From assembly GCA_035525225.1 (NCBI GenBank), contig DATLFA010000045.1:186001-250000 (forward strand): DNA of 64,000 nt, read 5' to 3'. The position numbers and the translations under genes were made by a program. Shown here piece by piece: positions 17,914 to 26,190 of the stretch (its first letter is position 1; each line of letters starts with the position of its first letter). The notes beneath the pieces were generated by a model that was not told the origin of the DNA, did no database searches, and was given only the letters and a program-made list of their open reading frames with translations. Origin of the DNA: DATLFA01 sp035525225. Lineage in GTDB: Bacteria > Actinomycetota > Acidimicrobiia > Acidimicrobiales > WLNW01.

Positions 17914-18614
17914 GAGACCTTGGCTCCGAGCGGGCGCACGTCGTCGCCGTTCACGTCGACGAGCAGTTCGGCAAAGTGAAGATCGGTGGCCTCGAGGTGG
18001 TGCAGCAACATCGCGCGCGCTTCGTCGAGTTCGCCTTTCGCGACGAGGTCGACGAGACCGTCGTCGAACGCCCGCTGCCACCCGGGGTGCTCGGTGGGGC
18101 GACCGGCACGGCGGAGTTCGCGCCGCACGTCGCCGACCAAGTCGAAGGTATCGAGTGCGTCCGCGGTGATCTGTGACGCGAGCGTCTTCTTCAGCCACGT
18201 CGCGAACGCGGGGCTGCGGCCGTTGGTGGAGATCGCGATCTGGAGGTCGCCTCGGCGCAACACTGCGGGCAACGTGAACGTGCAATGCGCGGGGTCGTCG
18301 GCCGCATTGACGGGGATGCCGGTTGCTTGCGCGTCTTCGAAGACCTGGCCGTCTACGTCCGGGCGCCCGGTCGCCGTGATCGCAACTCGATACGACGCAA
18401 CTTCGCCCCGCTGGTAGGCGCGTTTGTGCCATCGGACGCGAGCGTCGTCGCGCAACTCGTCGACGATCGTCGGTGCGACGACGGTGACATAGGCGCCGCA
18501 CTCGAGGAGCCCGCGTGCCTTGCGCGCCGCAACTTCGCCACCGCCGACGACGAGACATTGCACACCGTTGAGTCGCAAGTTGACGGGGTACTGCGGATAG
18601 ACCTCGGCGCTCAT
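17910..18614 (-). CDS. Precorrin-2 dehydrogenase / sirohydrochlorin ferrochelatase (CysG N-terminal type)
   Basis: A 234-residue NAD-dependent enzyme that oxidises precorrin-2 to sirohydrochlorin and may insert iron. The Rossmann start LVVGGGEVAARKARGLLECGA is clear, as is NAADDPAHCTFTLPAV and the ISTNGRSPAFATWLK dimer-domain stretch. The methyltransferase half found in fused CysG is encoded separately by the next gene. ATG 18614 overlaps the cysH stop and the gene's own stop overlaps the next start; translation is therefore coupled along the operon. Confidence 0.92.
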   Translation of the reverse strand: MSAEVYPQYPVNLRLNGVQCLVVGGGEVAARKARGLLECGAYVTVVAPTIVDELRDDARVRWHKRAYQRGEVASYRVAITATGRPDVDGQVFEDAQATGIPVNAADDPAHCTFTLPAVLRRGDLQIAISTNGRSPAFATWLKKTLASQITADALDTFDLVGDVRRELRRAGRPTEHPGWQRAFDDGLVDLVAKGELDEARAMLLHHLEATDLHFAELLVDVNGDDVRPLGAKVS

Positions 18615-19273
18615 GAGAAATGCAGACCGCACTCGGTCTTGCCGCTGCCCCGCCAGCGACCGGCGCGTGGAGCTTCGCCGTCGAGGACCGGTTCGGTGCA
18701 CGGCCAGCAGCCGATCGACGGATAACCCTCGTCTTGCAGTGGGTTCACGATCACGTCGTGCTCGATGACATAGCGCTCGACGACGTCGTCGGTCCATGTC
18801 GCCAACGGGCACACCTTGACGAGCCCGCGGTTGTCGCGCGAGACGATTGGTGCGGCGGAACGCGTCGACGCATCGCTGCGGCGAACACCGGTCATCCATG
18901 CGTCTTTGTCGATCAGTGCACGGTCGAGCAACGCGACCTTGCGGGCCGCGCAGCAACCGTCGGTGCCGACCTCGAAGAGATCGGGCGCGTTCGGTGCGGC
19001 GCGCTCGACGCGGAGGTTGAGGCGGTAGCGCGACTGGGCCCGTCGCAGCGTCACCAAGGTCTCGGAGAAGTGGAAACCGGTATCGAGAAAGACGACCTCG
19101 ACATCGGGGTCGATCTTGGTGGCCATGTGCACGAGCACCGTGTCGGCCATCGAGGCGGCAATCGCGATGCGCGAGCCGAAGGTCTCGATGGTCCACTCGA
19201 CGACGCGCTCTGCCGTCCAGATCTCCATCTGGCGGCCGAGTTCGTCGAGTTCGAGGGGTGCTTGAATGGTCAT
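18611..19273 (-). CDS. cysH: Adenylyl-sulfate (APS) reductase, 4Fe-4S type
   Basis: A 220-residue CysH protein. C107-C108 (GCCAARK) with C189-x2-C192 (GCWPC) form the 4Fe-4S site of APS-preferring reductases, which PAPS reductases lack. The catalytic Cys215 is in KTECGLH near the C-terminus. It reduces APS to sulfite using thioredoxin. It heads the sulfur operon. The promoter, with an overlapping palindrome, is readable about 75-100 bases upstream. Start ATG 19273. No sulfate adenylyltransferase genes are in this window. Confidence 0.94.
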   Translation of the reverse strand: MTIQAPLELDELGRQMEIWTAERVVEWTIETFGSRIAIAASMADTVLVHMATKIDPDVEVVFLDTGFHFSETLVTLRRAQSRYRLNLRVERAAPNAPDLFEVGTDGCCAARKVALLDRALIDKDAWMTGVRRSDASTRSAAPIVSRDNRGLVKVCPLATWTDDVVERYVIEHDVIVNPLQDEGYPSIGCWPCTEPVLDGEAPRAGRWRGSGKTECGLHFS

Positions 19274-19325
19274 GGAAAGCGTCTACCTGTCACCGGGCTG
19301 GTGGTCCCCCGGTCGAAACCCGGTA

Positions 19326-19348
19326 AATCCGATCAGCTAAGTCGGAAT
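19326..19348 (-). promoter_or_regulatory. Palindromic operator in front of cysH
   Basis: An inverted repeat TCCGA-9 bases-TCGGA flanked by matching A/T (arms of seven with one mismatch), placed at the end of the -10 box and over the expected transcription start. The size and the two half-sites with A/T-rich spacer resemble operators of dimeric repressors, for example Rrf2-type cysteine regulators, but the protein is not in the window. This intergenic stretch (19274-19577) otherwise holds the promoter and the large dyad described below. Confidence 0.55.
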
Positions 19349-19375
19349 TCTGCCGTCCGGCCTTCCGATCGTCAA
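19347..19375 (-). promoter_or_regulatory. Sigma-70-type promoter of the cysH operon
   Basis: On the minus strand TTGACG (19370-19375) is followed after 17 bases by CAGAAT (19347-19352). Start of transcription would be near 19340, giving a leader of about 65 bases. The leader includes a GC-rich potential hairpin (ACCGGG pairing with CCCGGT). Confidence 0.55.
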
Positions 19376-19430
19376 CCTGCATGGTGTGGCGCTCGTCACT
19401 TTCCCGTGCGATTGATTCCCCCGACGCGTC

Positions 19431-19478
19431 TTCTTGTGGCGTTTACTGGTGTCGACACCAGTAAAAACGCCACAAGAA
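19431..19478. repeat. 48-bp near-perfect inverted repeat (dyad)
   Basis: The left arm 19431-19453 and right arm 19454-19478 are reverse complements apart from two extra A residues in the right arm; the centre is GTCGAC with no loop. Twelve central base pairs each side (from TTTACTGGTGTC outward) match exactly, then CGCCACAAGAA matches again. It lies between the cysH promoter and the CoA-transferase gene. No U-run follows either arm, so it is not an ordinary terminator. A double operator for a dimeric repressor, or a cruciform-forming site, fits better. Confidence 0.8.
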
Positions 19479-19577
19479 CCGGGCAGGAACGGAGTTCATC
19501 AGTTCGGATAGCGTCGCCGCTCGAACGAGCGTCTGGCGGATTGGCGCCCGGCGCAGACAAGCAGGGGAGCCGAAACG

Positions 19578-20828
19578 ATGGCGGGCCAGGGATTGTTGGG
19601 AAGCGTGCGGGTGATCGAGAGCTCGATGCTGGGCCCGGCCGAATTGGGGAGCCTGTTGGCCGACCTCGGCGCGGACGTGATCAAAGTCGAGCCGCCCCAG
19701 GGTGACTACGGCCGCCAGATGACCTGGCCGATCGTCAAGGCGAGCGACGGCAACGGCGAGAACTCGCTGCTGTCGCTCCACGTCAACCGGGGCAAGAAAT
19801 CGATCGCGCTCGACCTCCGCAAGCCCGAAGGTGTCGAGGTCTACCTCGATCTGGTGAAAGGCGCCGACATCGTCATCGAAGCGATGCGGCCGGGGGCACT
19901 GGCCAAGCGCGGTCTCCCGTTCGAAAAGATGCAAGAGGTCAATCCGCGCATCGTGTTCTGCACGATCTCGGGCTATGGCGCGACAGGCCCGTACCGCGAC
20001 ATGCCGAGCCACGGCATCGCGTATGACACGTGGGCCGGCCAAGTACCGCTCGTCAAGGACGAGTGGGGCTTCGACGTCATGGACGAGCATGCCAGCATCG
20101 GCATCCACGCCGGCCCGGTGTATGGCGCGCTGGCCATCTTGGCCGCGGTGCTCGAGGCGCGTGCGAGCGGCAAAGGTTGTTACATCGAGGTCGCGCAGAG
20201 TGACGCCGCGGCGTTCTTCGATTGGTATCGCATCGAGTCGTATCAGTCCTATCGCCGCCCCATCGAAGAGGTGTACGGCAACAAGGCCGACAACTACGAG
20301 CGTCGCGCGCCGGGCACCGCCGGCATGAAGGAAGGCGTGCGTTATCAGGTGCACCCGACCAAGGACGGTCGGCATGTGCTCTTCATGGCGTCCGAGCAAG
20401 CGTTCTGGAAGAACTTCTGTGCGGGTATCGACCGCAACGATCTCTTCGAGAAGTGGCCCGGTTCGCAGTACGGCGATCACGCACGCGGCAACAAAGAACT
20501 GCACCAGATCTTGAACGACATCTTCAAGAGCAAGACCGCGGCAGAGTGGATCGAGTTCGGCAACACGCACAACACGCCGATCGCTCCGGTGAACACTCCC
20601 GACAACATCGTCGAGGACCCACAGTTCCAAGAGCGCATGCCGTGGATCCCGAAGGAAGTCCTCGACGTGGACATGCTCCCGTACCCGGTGAAGGTCGACG
20701 GCGCCGAATTGCCGTACCCGACCAAGGCACCGAACGCCGGCCAACACACCGACGATGTGTTGACCAACACGTTGGGCTACGACGCGGCCAAGGTGGCCGC
20801 GCTCCGCGAAGGCGGCGTCGCGTACTGA
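19578..20828 (+). CDS. CaiB/BaiF class III CoA-transferase family protein
   Basis: A 416-residue protein of the formyl-CoA transferase / alpha-methylacyl-CoA racemase family. The opening (RVIESSMLGPAELGSLLADL, then GADVIKVEPP), the RGKKSIALDLRKPEG and the ISGYGATGPY motifs are typical. In most members an Asp lies three or four residues before the GxxAALAILAAL helix; here that place reads SIGIHAGPVYGALAILAAV, so I cannot see the usual catalytic Asp, though D166 and D169 are close by. It may therefore use a different residue. A GGGGAG site precedes ATG 19578. The large dyad upstream is likely its control element. It is convergent with the GT-methyltransferase gene. Confidence 0.85.
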   Translation: MAGQGLLGSVRVIESSMLGPAELGSLLADLGADVIKVEPPQGDYGRQMTWPIVKASDGNGENSLLSLHVNRGKKSIALDLRKPEGVEVYLDLVKGADIVIEAMRPGALAKRGLPFEKMQEVNPRIVFCTISGYGATGPYRDMPSHGIAYDTWAGQVPLVKDEWGFDVMDEHASIGIHAGPVYGALAILAAVLEARASGKGCYIEVAQSDAAAFFDWYRIESYQSYRRPIEEVYGNKADNYERRAPGTAGMKEGVRYQVHPTKDGRHVLFMASEQAFWKNFCAGIDRNDLFEKWPGSQYGDHARGNKELHQILNDIFKSKTAAEWIEFGNTHNTPIAPVNTPDNIVEDPQFQERMPWIPKEVLDVDMLPYPVKVDGAELPYPTKAPNAGQHTDDVLTNTLGYDAAKVAALREGGVAY

Positions 20829-20844
20829 TCTCGGGTTTCGGTGA

Positions 20845-22311
20845 CTAGCGCGGGCTCGGCTTTTGACCGACCGCGAACACCGATTGGCCGAATCGCGGTG
20901 GGGCAATCGCCTCTACTCGGCGCGTCCACGGCACGACCGCGCGGTCGTACAGTCCGGCGAGGCCGCCTTGTGTCGGGTTGCCCCCGAGTTGGCGGACCAC
21001 GAGCCACCAGGCGACGGTGCCCGGGGCGTTGACGTAGTGCGAGACTGGCACGTCGAAGCCGGCGCGTGACAACGCCGTCGCCAGAGTCGAGCGCCGATAT
21101 CGGCGCCAATGACCGATGCTGCGGTCGAACGCGCCGTAGAGCGCCGGCAGCGCGGGCGCGAACACGATGACGGTGCCTCCCGGTTCGAGCGCATCGAAGA
21201 GATCGCGCAGCGCTTGCACGTCGTCGGAAATGTGCTCGAGGACGTTGACGAGCACGGCGGTGTCGATGTGGCGGTCCTCGGCGGCCGCACGCGCGTCGCC
21301 TTTGATCACCTCGACGTCGTCTCGCGCGGCAAACCGCTCGTGCAGGATATCGACGCACCGCGGTGACAGATCGGACGCGATGACGTGCCGTTGGCCGTCG
21401 GCCAGGCGTTCGGTGATGGTGCCGTGGCCGGCGCCGACCTCGAGCACCCGCGTGCCGAGGTGGGGCTGCATCAAGGCGACGATCCAGTCGGCATAGTTGC
21501 CGGTACACGCATCGAGCTCGCTGAGCGCACTCGTCAACTCGAGGTCGGCCGAGTCGAAGTCGCGCGCGGATGCGGGGCTGGGGACCTGACGCCGCGGCCA
21601 GAGCTTGGAATAACGCACCATGCAATAGATGGCCCGTACGCCATCGCGCCAGCCGATCTTCTTGCCGTCGGCATACGTGCGGCCGGCGTACGAGATGCCG
21701 ACTTCGAAGATGCGACATCCTTGGCGGGCGATCTTGGCCGTTATCTCCGGCTCGAAGCCGAAGCGGTCTTCTTCGATCTCGATGCTCTGGATCACCTCGC
21801 GACGAAACACCTTGTAACAGGTCTCCATGTCGGTAAGGTTGAGATTGGTGAGTGCGTTGGATGCCGTGGTCAGCGCCCGATTGCCGACGCTGTGCCAGAA
21901 GTACAACACGCGCCGCGCCTCGGCGGATGTGAAGCGCGACCCGTAGACCACGTCGGCCTTGCCCTCGACAAGTGGCCCGAGCAACCGGGCGTACTCACGG
22001 GGGTCGTATTCGAGGTCGGCATCTTGGACGATGACGTAGTCGAGTGTGGCTTCTTGAAAACCTCGCCGGAGCGCGGCGCCCTTGCCCATGTTGAAAGGTT
22101 GTGCAAAGACTCGAACGCGAGGATCACCGATCGATGCTGCGAGATCACGAGTGCCATCGGTCGAGCCGTCGTCGACGATGATCAACTCACCGGTGAAGGG
22201 CTGGGCGAGAACTCGCTGCGCGACCTCCAGAATCGTCTTGTGCTCGTTGTAACACGGCATGACGACCGACAATCGCCCATGAGCGTTGGTGAGCGCGCCG
22301 CCGGGATCCAC
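20845..22311 (-). CDS. Fusion: GT2 glycosyltransferase plus SAM-dependent methyltransferase
   Basis: A 488-residue two-domain protein. Residues about 14-240 form a dolichol-phosphate-mannose-synthase-like GT2 domain: VVMPCYNEHKTI, IIVDDGSTDGT and the metal-binding DADLEYDP at 97-104. Residues about 275-480 form a class I methyltransferase with motif I VLEVGAGHGTIT at 289-300. GT2 proteins of this group transfer a sugar from a nucleotide sugar to a polyprenyl phosphate or another acceptor; the second domain would methylate the product or a linked step. The start is GTG 22311; no better ATG is present. The joint between domains (about 240-275) is low-complexity. It is a single uninterrupted frame, so the fusion is real in this sequence. 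Confidence 0.85.
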   Translation of the reverse strand: MDPGGALTNAHGRLSVVMPCYNEHKTILEVAQRVLAQPFTGELIIVDDGSTDGTRDLAASIGDPRVRVFAQPFNMGKGAALRRGFQEATLDYVIVQDADLEYDPREYARLLGPLVEGKADVVYGSRFTSAEARRVLYFWHSVGNRALTTASNALTNLNLTDMETCYKVFRREVIQSIEIEEDRFGFEPEITAKIARQGCRIFEVGISYAGRTYADGKKIGWRDGVRAIYCMVRYSKLWPRRQVPSPASARDFDSADLELTSALSELDACTGNYADWIVALMQPHLGTRVLEVGAGHGTITERLADGQRHVIASDLSPRCVDILHERFAARDDVEVIKGDARAAAEDRHIDTAVLVNVLEHISDDVQALRDLFDALEPGGTVIVFAPALPALYGAFDRSIGHWRRYRRSTLATALSRAGFDVPVSHYVNAPGTVAWWLVVRQLGGNPTQGGLAGLYDRAVVPWTRRVEAIAPPRFGQSVFAVGQKPSPR

Positions 22312-22385
22312 GGGCGCAATCGTAGCCCCGCGCGCTCGTCGACCGAGGACAAGAGCATGGTTTCGAGCCCGTCAGTATCCCGAGG

Positions 22386-23312
22386 CTACTTGCCGACGAT
22401 GTCGCCGATCTCGGCGATCTCCTCGGGTGTGAGATCGGTCTTGGTGAGCGAGGCGTTGGTCTTGACCTGCTCGGCCGATGTGGCACCGGCGATCACCGAC
22501 GACACGACGGGTTGAGAGGCCAACCACGACAGCGCGATCTCGGTCAGCGAACGCCCACGGTCCGCGCCCCACGCCTCGAGCCGATCGAGTTTGTCGAAGT
22601 TGTCGTCGTTGAGGGCGGACTGGAAGTAGGAGGCGTTGAGACGGGAACCTTCGGGAGGCGACTGCCCGCGCCGCACCTTGCCCGTCAACACGCCGGATGC
22701 CAGCGGGAAGAACGGCAACACTCCGGCACCGAACTTGGCACACGCCGCGGTGACTTCGACCTCCATCGAGCGGTTCAACAACGACCACTCGTTCTGCACC
22801 GATACGAACGGTTCGAGGCCCCGGGTCTTCGCGACCCAGTGGGCATCCGCGACCATGTAGCCGGTGAAGTTCGAGCAACCGACGTAGCGAACCTTGCCCT
22901 GGCGTACGAGATCGGTGAGCGCCGAGAGCGTTTCTTCGATGGGCGTCGCGGGGTCGGGATAGTGAAGTTGCAGCAAGTCGACGTAGTCGGTGTCGAGCGC
23001 CCGAAGGCTGGTCTCGATCGAACGCATCAGGTGAGCTCGCGAACCGGTGGCGTCGTTCGGCTTGGTCGGGCCGCCGAACTTCGTCGCGAGGATCACCTGA
23101 TCGCGTTTGCCTTTGAGCGCCTTGCCCATGAACTCTTCACTCTTGCCGCCGCCGTACATCCGAGCCGTGTCGAGGAAATTGATGCCGGATTCGATCGCGG
23201 CGTCGATGACCTCGACGGTCTTTTCGTAGTCGATGCGCATGCCGAAGTTGTTGCAGCCGAGCCCGGCCACCGAAACCCGCAATCCAGAATTCCCGAGCGA
23301 GCGGTAGTCCAT
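22386..23312 (-). CDS. Aldo/keto reductase
   Basis: A 308-residue NADP(H)-dependent reductase of the shaker-beta-like AKR group. The catalytic tetrad can be placed as D48, Y53 (LDTARMYGGGKSEE), K78 (LATKFG) and H117 (LQLHYPDP). It reduces an aldehyde or ketone, physiological substrate unknown. ATG 23312 has AAGGGGA six bases upstream; the frame extends further but lacks a site. It is divergent from the sulfotransferase-like gene with 97 bases between them. Confidence 0.9.
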   Translation of the reverse strand: MDYRSLGNSGLRVSVAGLGCNNFGMRIDYEKTVEVIDAAIESGINFLDTARMYGGGKSEEFMGKALKGKRDQVILATKFGGPTKPNDATGSRAHLMRSIETSLRALDTDYVDLLQLHYPDPATPIEETLSALTDLVRQGKVRYVGCSNFTGYMVADAHWVAKTRGLEPFVSVQNEWSLLNRSMEVEVTAACAKFGAGVLPFFPLASGVLTGKVRRGQSPPEGSRLNASYFQSALNDDNFDKLDRLEAWGADRGRSLTEIALSWLASQPVVSSVIAGATSAEQVKTNASLTKTDLTPEEIAEIGDIVGK

Positions 23313-23409
23313 GGTGTCCCCTTTGCTGCGTTGTGGCGTGATCTCGTCAGAGGTCTTGTGTGGCACTTTCATAGCGCATCGCCGGCCGGCCTGACACTAC
23401 GGTGGCGCG

Positions 23410-24681
23410 ATGAGCGATGGCCCGGGCACCGTCCGCATTCGCGATCTGGGCGATCCGCAGTTGCCCGAACCCGTCGTCGGCCTGCGTGAGTCGATGCGAG
23501 ATGCCGCGACCGCTCTCGTCTTCAGGCTCGACGCCCTGGAGGAGGTTGCGGCACGAACGGCCGGTCTCGACGACTTCGGCGACGACATCTACCGCGAGCC
23601 CTACACCGTGTTGTTGCGCGCCCTCGACCACGAGGCCGGACTCGGTCCGCTGGGGCGCCTCTCGTCGTGGAATCAGGTGCGGCAGTTCTTGATCAACCGG
23701 TTGCTGGTAGTCGAGTACTTGAAGCAGCACCCCGAAGCGGCGCAGGTCGAGATCGTTGCCCCGATCGTCATCTGTGGGCTGCCTCGCACCGGCACGACCC
23801 ATCTGCACAACCTCATGTCGGCCGATGCGAGTCTGCGCTCGCTGCCGTGGTGGGAGTCGCTCGAGCCGGTGCCGCCCCTCGGCGAACAAGGCGTGGCCCA
23901 CGCCGACGTGCGCGACGATCCGCGCTGGCAGCGCGCCGATGCCGGTCTGGCCAATCTCAATACCGTGTTGCCCTACACGAGACGCATGCACGACATGTAC
24001 ACCGATCACGTGCACGAAGAGATTCACCTCTTGGCCGTGGCCGGCTCGACGATGCTGTTCGATTGCTTCGCGCCGATCCCCTCGTGGCGTGAGTGGTACA
24101 AGGCCACCGATCAGACTCCCTACTACCTCTGGACCAAGAAGATCCTGCAGGTGCTGCAACACCAACGAGGGCCAGCGCGATGGGTGCTGAAATCGCCGCA
24201 ACATCTGGAACAGTTCCACTGCCTGACCACGGCGTACCCCGACGGCTTCTTCATCCTCACGCACCGCGACCCGGTGTCGATCACGGCGTCGTTCTGCACC
24301 ATGGTCGCCTACAGCGCGCGCATGTCCCAGGAGCGGGTCGACCTCGATCGTTTCGGACGCTATTGGGCGGGCATCATCGAAGACTTCTTGCACGCGGCCG
24401 TGCGTGACCGAGACACACTCCCGTCGAGTCGCAGCGTCGACGTGCGCTTCGAGGACTTCATGGCCGACGATGTCGCCACCGTCTCCCGTATCTATGAATG
24501 GTGCGGGCAACCATTCACCGATGACGTTCGATCGGCCATGGATCGGTTCATGGTCGAGCATCCGCGGGGCAAGTGGGGCAGCGTGGAGTACCACCTGGAG
24601 GACTTCTCACTCGACCGCGCGGAGCGACGCGACGCACTGCGTTTCTACAGCGAGCGCTTTGGGTTGAGGGACGAGCGCTGA
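23410..24681 (+). CDS. Sulfotransferase family protein
   Basis: A 423-residue protein with the PAPS-binding P-loop-like motif CGLPRTGTTHLHNLM (123-136) and the 3'-phosphate site THRDPVSITASF. Similar long sulfotransferase-family proteins are common in actinobacteria and many lack a known acceptor. It would transfer sulfate from PAPS to a hydroxyl or amine. APS kinase, needed for PAPS, is not in the window. It ends convergent with the cupin gene; a short CTGAT/ATCAG hairpin lies between them. Confidence 0.85.
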   Translation: MSDGPGTVRIRDLGDPQLPEPVVGLRESMRDAATALVFRLDALEEVAARTAGLDDFGDDIYREPYTVLLRALDHEAGLGPLGRLSSWNQVRQFLINRLLVVEYLKQHPEAAQVEIVAPIVICGLPRTGTTHLHNLMSADASLRSLPWWESLEPVPPLGEQGVAHADVRDDPRWQRADAGLANLNTVLPYTRRMHDMYTDHVHEEIHLLAVAGSTMLFDCFAPIPSWREWYKATDQTPYYLWTKKILQVLQHQRGPARWVLKSPQHLEQFHCLTTAYPDGFFILTHRDPVSITASFCTMVAYSARMSQERVDLDRFGRYWAGIIEDFLHAAVRDRDTLPSSRSVDVRFEDFMADDVATVSRIYEWCGQPFTDDVRSAMDRFMVEHPRGKWGSVEYHLEDFSLDRAERRDALRFYSERFGLRDER

Positions 24682-24707
24682 GCGACGAACGCTGACCTGA
24701 TCGCGTA

Positions 24708-25178
24708 TCAGTCGACGACCACGTTGGGCCGAGGTAGGCCTTGTTGCTCGCAACGGTTCATGTAACTGCGCAGCACGGTCGACGCGTCGGTCACGAGGTC
24801 GATGTTGCCGTCGGGGTCGAGGTTGAGGTTGGCGCCGTAGATCTGGAACCACACGTCGGTGACGCCCACCGTGTCGTGCGGGACCATGAGTGTATGGACG
24901 GACCCGGCGGGCTCGTAGAGAAACGACCCCGCGCGGTTCACATAGTCGTACTCCTTGTACTTCCACGCGCCGGAGTTGGTGTAGCCCCACACGGGACCGG
25001 TGTGCTTGTGCGTCTGCACCTCGTAGCCGGGGTTGAAGCGAGTGTGGACGATCCAGAGGCCTTCGCGGATGCGCACCTGGAGCAGCTGCATGAGGCTGCC
25101 GTCGCCGAGCTCGACCCAAGGGATCTCGTCCGCGCCGAGGTGAACGGCTTTGGTCGGGCCGGGCATCGTCATGGCCAT
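24708..25178 (-). CDS. Cupin-domain protein (dihydroxyacetophenone dioxygenase-like)
   Basis: A 156-residue single cupin. The first metal motif is recognisable as YEVQTHKHTGPVWGYTNSGAWKYKE, and the second as YEPAGSVHTLMVP. This pattern resembles 2,4'-dihydroxyacetophenone dioxygenase and ChrR-like cupins, which bind Fe or Zn. An oxygenase or isomerase role in ring or side-chain cleavage is possible. GGGAG precedes ATG 25178 by about seven bases; a second ATG two codons in is an alternative. The amidohydrolase-like gene lies 48 bases upstream in the same direction, so the two probably form a pair. Confidence 0.78.
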   Translation of the reverse strand: MAMTMPGPTKAVHLGADEIPWVELGDGSLMQLLQVRIREGLWIVHTRFNPGYEVQTHKHTGPVWGYTNSGAWKYKEYDYVNRAGSFLYEPAGSVHTLMVPHDTVGVTDVWFQIYGANLNLDPDGNIDLVTDASTVLRSYMNRCEQQGLPRPNVVVD

Positions 25179-25226
25179 CGGAGACTCCCTATTCTCGATT
25201 TGCGATACAGCTTCGATTCAGTACGT

Positions 25227-26126
25227 TCACTTCAGTTTGAGCACGCGCTTGGCATTCTCGCGCAGGAACTTGGGCCACACTTCGTCCTTGAAAGGCACCG
25301 ACGCCATGTCGGTCATGATGCGATCGATGTGCATGCCCATCGGGAAGTAGCCCGCGTAGATGATCTTGTCGGATCCACGGGTGTTGGCGTAGTCGATGAT
25401 GTCCTTCGGGTAGTGTTTGGGTGCGAAGGCCGAGGTCGAGTAGTGCAATCCCGGCCACTTGAGCATCAGCTTGACGGCCAGCGCGGTCCAGGGCTCGCAC
25501 CCGTGGCGAGTTACGAAAGTGAGCTCGGGAAAGTCGTACATCACCTCGTCGATGAGCTTGACATGTTGTGGCTTGAAAGGCACGCGCGGCCCGGGTATGC
25601 CGGCGCAGCAGAAAATCGGGATGTCGAGCTCGCAGCACTTGGCATAGAACGGATACATTTTCTTGTCGTTGATCGCCACCTGCGGGAAATAGCCACAGGG
25701 GAATGCGGTGACGGCCTTGATGCCCCAAGTTTCGTACATGTGGACCATCTCACGTATGCCATCGACACCCTTGTTCGGATCGATCTCGAATGCGCCGACG
25801 AAGCGATCGGGGTGCGAAGTGAGCGCCTTCTGTGCGATCTCGTTGCCGGGCGACACGCCGACCATCGACGTCTCGATGCCCCACTTGTCCATCAGCGGCA
25901 ACAGGAGGTCCGCGCCTTGCGCGGGTTCGTCGACCGGGCCGCTCGAGCCGCGGGCTTGGTCGGACCACGGCACGTCTTTGAACATGTACTGCGCGGGGAA
26001 GTTCATCGTCTGCGAATCGGCGTCTTTGAGTTGACCCTGGCGCAGCGGTGCGTAGTTCTGCTCTTTGGCGACCTGTCCGGCACGCGTTCCCATCATCGTG
26101 TCGATGATGCCGATCCCCACTGGCAT
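25227..26126 (-). CDS. Amidohydrolase-like protein, metal-ligand-poor paralog 2
   Basis: A 299-residue paralog of the proteins at 1840-2706 and 38524-39384. The N-terminal metal motif is replaced by IIDTMMG, the fifth-strand His by FCCAGIPGPR and the last Asp motif by YAGYFPMG; the RHGCEPW histidine is kept. It has an inserted segment around residues 50-70 (QARGSSGPVDEPAQG) that the others lack. ATG 26126 has GGAGGG nine bases upstream. It is divergent from the alpha/beta hydrolase gene at 26191 with 64 bases between, and is followed by the cupin gene. Confidence 0.82.
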   Translation of the reverse strand: MPVGIGIIDTMMGTRAGQVAKEQNYAPLRQGQLKDADSQTMNFPAQYMFKDVPWSDQARGSSGPVDEPAQGADLLLPLMDKWGIETSMVGVSPGNEIAQKALTSHPDRFVGAFEIDPNKGVDGIREMVHMYETWGIKAVTAFPCGYFPQVAINDKKMYPFYAKCCELDIPIFCCAGIPGPRVPFKPQHVKLIDEVMYDFPELTFVTRHGCEPWTALAVKLMLKWPGLHYSTSAFAPKHYPKDIIDYANTRGSDKIIYAGYFPMGMHIDRIMTDMASVPFKDEVWPKFLRENAKRVLKLK

Positions 26127-26190
26127 ACTTCCCTCCCCGACAGGTTCGCTCGAGCCGTGTGTAGGAAGCACAGCGCCCTATATTCCCACC

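Noticed and set aside
19274..19325. Riboswitch in the cysH leader
   Set aside because: The leader is about 65 bases and shows only a simple GC-rich hairpin. I cannot match it to SAM or other known riboswitch cores.
19431..19478. Rho-independent terminator
   Set aside because: Neither side has a U-tract and both neighbouring genes are divergent, so nothing needs ending here.
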